Positions 46,725 to 48,319 of a stretch of DNA of 48,319 nt are shown piece by piece. A program made the translations under genes and the position numbers. The notes below the pieces were generated by a model. That model worked only from the letters and a program-made list of their open reading frames with translations. It was not told the DNA's origin and did not search any database. Source of the stretch: an uncultured Lysobacterales bacterium (GTDB taxonomy: Bacteria > Pseudomonadota > Gammaproteobacteria > Xanthomonadales > Xanthomonadaceae); NCBI GenBank assembly GCA_946886865.1, contig CAMPJI010000013.1, positions 1 through 48,319 on the forward strand, written 5' to 3'. Position 1 is the stretch's first letter. Each line of letters begins with the position of its first letter.

Positions 46725-47474
46725 ATGCGCCGCAGGATCGTCGCCGGTAACTGGAAACTTCACGGCACCCGTGCCTTCGCCTTCGAGCTGCTGGACGCCG
46801 TCGTGTCGGACACGGTGGACGGCGTGGAGCGGATCATCCTGCCGCCGCTGCCGTACCTGGGCGAACTGGTCGAGCATTACGGCGAGCGCGGCCTGGCGTT
46901 CGGTGCGCAGGACGTGAGCGCGAACACCCAAGGCGCCTACACCGGCGAGGTGTCGGCGGCGATGCTGATGGACGTGGGCGCGCGCTACGGGCTGGTGGGC
47001 CATTCGGAGCGGCGCCAGTACCACGGCGAGACCAGCGAGCAGGTGGCGGCCAAGTTCTTCGCCGCGCGCGAGGCCGGGCTGACGCCGATCCTGTGCGTGG
47101 GCGAGACGCTCAGCCAGCGCGAGGACGGCCAGACCGAATGGCGCATCGAGAAGCAGCTGGCACCGATCCTGGAGCGGGGCGGGGCGGCGGCGCTGGATGG
47201 CGCGATCATTGCCTACGAGCCGGTCTGGGCGATCGGCACCGGCAAGACCGCCACCCCCGGGCAGGCGCAGGCCGTGCATGCATTCATCCGTGGCGAAATC
47301 GCCGCATACGATGCTAGAATCGCGGGCTCGCTGCCCATCCTGTACGGGGGTAGCGTGAAGCCCGACAACGCGGCGGAGCTGTTCTCGCAGCCCGACGTCG
47401 ACGGCGGGCTGGTCGGAGGCGCCTCGCTGGCCGCGGCCGACTTCAACGCCATCGCAACCGCGGCGGCGCCCTGA
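46725..47474 (+). CDS. tpiA: Triosephosphate isomerase
   Basis: Interconverts dihydroxyacetone phosphate and glyceraldehyde-3-phosphate. The 249-residue TIM barrel has the catalytic Asn/Lys in GNWKLHG, the electrophilic His in GLVGHSERRQYHGE, the base Glu in AYEPVWAIGTGKTATP, and the phosphate loops ILYGGSVKP and GGLVGGASL. The ATG at 46725 has GGGAG 5 nt upstream; a GTG at 46713 is less likely. secG follows after 49 nt. Confidence 0.97.
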   Translation: MRRRIVAGNWKLHGTRAFAFELLDAVVSDTVDGVERIILPPLPYLGELVEHYGERGLAFGAQDVSANTQGAYTGEVSAAMLMDVGARYGLVGHSERRQYHGETSEQVAAKFFAAREAGLTPILCVGETLSQREDGQTEWRIEKQLAPILERGGAAALDGAIIAYEPVWAIGTGKTATPGQAQAVHAFIRGEIAAYDARIAGSLPILYGGSVKPDNAAELFSQPDVDGGLVGGASLAAADFNAIATAAAP

Positions 47475-47523
47475 CGCTTCCGGCGGGTCCGGTCGGCGTC
47501 CAACGCAACAAGAGTCTTTAGCG

Positions 47524-47946
47524 ATGCTGTTGTTCCTCAACGTCATCTATGTGCTGGTCGCGATCTCCATGGTCGCGCTGATCCTGATGCAACGCGGCGC
47601 GGGAGCGCAGGCGGGCTCGGGCTTCGGCGGCGGTGCGTCGGCCACCGTGTTCGGCGCGCGTGGCGCGTCCAACTTCCTGTCCAAGGCCACCAAGTGGCTG
47701 GCGATCACGTTTTTCGGGATCAGCCTGTTCATGGCGTGGCAGGCCACGCACCGCGCCACCGGCGGCGATGCACCGGCGCAGGACCTCGGGCTGATGTCCG
47801 AGGTGCCCGCCGCGGCCGCGCCGGCCGCCGGCCAGGAGCAGGCGCCCGCCCAGGTGCCGGCCCAGCCGCAGGTCCCGCAGGCCGCGCCGGAGCAGGCGCC
47901 GGCCGAAGTGCCCGCCGCACCGGCCGAGGGCGGCGACACGCAGTAA
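47524..47946 (+). CDS. secG: Preprotein translocase subunit SecG
   Basis: Small auxiliary subunit of the SecYEG channel. Two membrane helices (about 3-20 and 58-75) flank the conserved LILMQRGAGAQAGSGFGGGASATVFGARGASNFLSKAT. The 140 residues include a long Ala/Pro/Glu/Gln-rich tail after the second helix (about 80-140), longer than the E. coli protein (110 residues). tpiA-secG-tRNA-Leu is the familiar order. Confidence 0.94.
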   Translation: MLLFLNVIYVLVAISMVALILMQRGAGAQAGSGFGGGASATVFGARGASNFLSKATKWLAITFFGISLFMAWQATHRATGGDAPAQDLGLMSEVPAAAAPAAGQEQAPAQVPAQPQVPQAAPEQAPAEVPAAPAEGGDTQ

Positions 47947-47972
47947 CCGCCCACAGCGGCACCGCGTTACGC

Positions 47973-47978
47973 GATAAT
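47973..47978 (+). promoter_or_regulatory. Possible -10 box upstream of tRNA-Leu
   Basis: GATAAT in the 148-nt gap between secG and the tRNA, about 115 nt before the tRNA. No clear -35. The tRNA may instead be read through from secG. Confidence 0.25.
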
Positions 47979-48094
47979 GCGAGTTCTTGGCGCCCGGCAC
48001 GGATCGCGGGGTGCGGATCAGCAATGATCGACGACACCGGTCGGCATGTACGGGGTCACGGCCAGGACGGCCTGCAACACAACTGGATGGCCAT

Positions 48095-48179
48095 GCCCAG
48101 GTGGCGGAATTGGTAGACGCACTACCTTGAGGTGGTAGCGGCTTAGGTCGTGGGGGTTCGAGTCCCCCCTTGGGCACCA
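48095..48179 (+). tRNA. leuU: tRNA-Leu (GAG anticodon)
   Basis: An 85-nt tRNA with CCA encoded. The acceptor stem GCCCAGG pairs with CTTGGGC (one G-U). The anticodon stem CTACC/GGTAG encloses the loop TTGAGGT with anticodon GAG, which reads CUC and CUU. A class II variable arm and GGTTCGAGTCC T-arm are present. The same tRNA isoacceptor follows secG in E. coli (leuU), supporting the assignment. Confidence 0.96.
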
Positions 48180-48210
48180 TTCCAGTGGTGATGCACCAAT
48201 CTGGCGGGAC

Positions 48211-48226
48211 CGGCTCTCCGGAGCCG
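48211..48226 (+). terminator. Weak hairpin downstream of tRNA-Leu
   Basis: CGGCTC-TCCG-GAGCCG, a 6-bp stem 31 nt after the tRNA, without a T-run. Could mark the tRNA 3' trailer or a weak terminator. The remaining sequence to the window end is GC-rich and shows no gene start I can support. Confidence 0.3.
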
Positions 48227-48319
48227 CCCGCGTGGTACCGGCGGCCACCGCATTGCGCGGCCGTCACGCGCTTTGCGCGCACAGCGGCGCCCGGCGCCGA
48301 GCCAAGGCCGTGGTGACGC

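Noticed and set aside
47315..47320. TAGAAT inside tpiA resembling the window's -10 boxes, possibly a secG promoter
   Set aside because: No -35, it lies 200 nt before secG, and a single hexamer inside a coding region is expected by chance.

Overview
This 48.3-kb window is GC-rich chromosomal DNA that reads as a member of the Xanthomonadaceae (Lysobacter/Luteimonas/Xanthomonas relatives). The evidence is gene content and order (queG | nnr-tsaE-amiC-mutL, fimV-truA-trpF-trpB-trpA-accD, tpiA-secG-tRNA-Leu), GTG starts with GTGA/ATGA overlaps, -10 boxes of the TATAAT/TAGAAT type with weak -35 elements, and dispersed GTAGGAGCGAC...GTCGCGACC repeats of the kind scattered through these genomes. The genus is an inference. 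I see no prophage, insertion sequence, plasmid gene or CRISPR array. Almost every gene is intact.

Layout. 1-5.8 kb: RNA polyadenylation, folate and pantothenate synthesis (pcnB, folK, panB, panC, panD) and pgi, all rightward. 5.8-6.0 kb: a cluster of inverted REP-like repeats, the last of which supplies the queG stop codon. 6.0-14.6 kb: queG (leftward) divergent from nnr-tsaE-amiC-mutL, a DUF1684 lipoprotein and a TraB/GumN protein. 14.7-17.9 kb, leftward: a stand-alone RnfB-type ferredoxin, metG and a DUF2147 protein. 18-23 kb: mrp/apbC, dcd, a leftward dienelactone hydrolase-HIT pair, rimO and a PfpI-like protein. 23.2-25.9 kb, leftward: greB, an NlpE-like lipoprotein and a DUF853 ATPase. 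26.1-30.5 kb: an MltD-like transglycosylase, a 200-bp inverted REP doublet, sco-psd (leftward) and prmB. 30.5-30.6 kb: the second repeat cluster. 30.7-41.1 kb, rightward: aroC, asd, fimV, truA, trpF, trpB, trpA, accD, glmM.

41.1-46.6 kb is the least ordinary part. After a 2-oxoglutarate/Fe(II) oxygenase comes a compact run of four genes: a periplasmic cupredoxin ('methylamine utilization protein'), a membrane sensor with HAMP-GGDEF-EAL domains, a DUF3034 predicted outer-membrane barrel, and a truncated-haemoglobin lipoprotein. The first three overlap by 11 and 16 nt and the fourth follows after 8 nt. A good match to a sigma-54 promoter lies about 50 bp upstream of the first gene. I read this as one envelope redox/copper/haem module feeding into cyclic-di-GMP turnover. 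I know of no characterised function for it. It lies between glmM and tpiA-secG-tRNA-Leu(GAG), in a neighbourhood otherwise made of core genes.

The window closes with tpiA, secG, tRNA-Leu(GAG) and about 140 nt of leader before whatever follows (nuoA would be expected).
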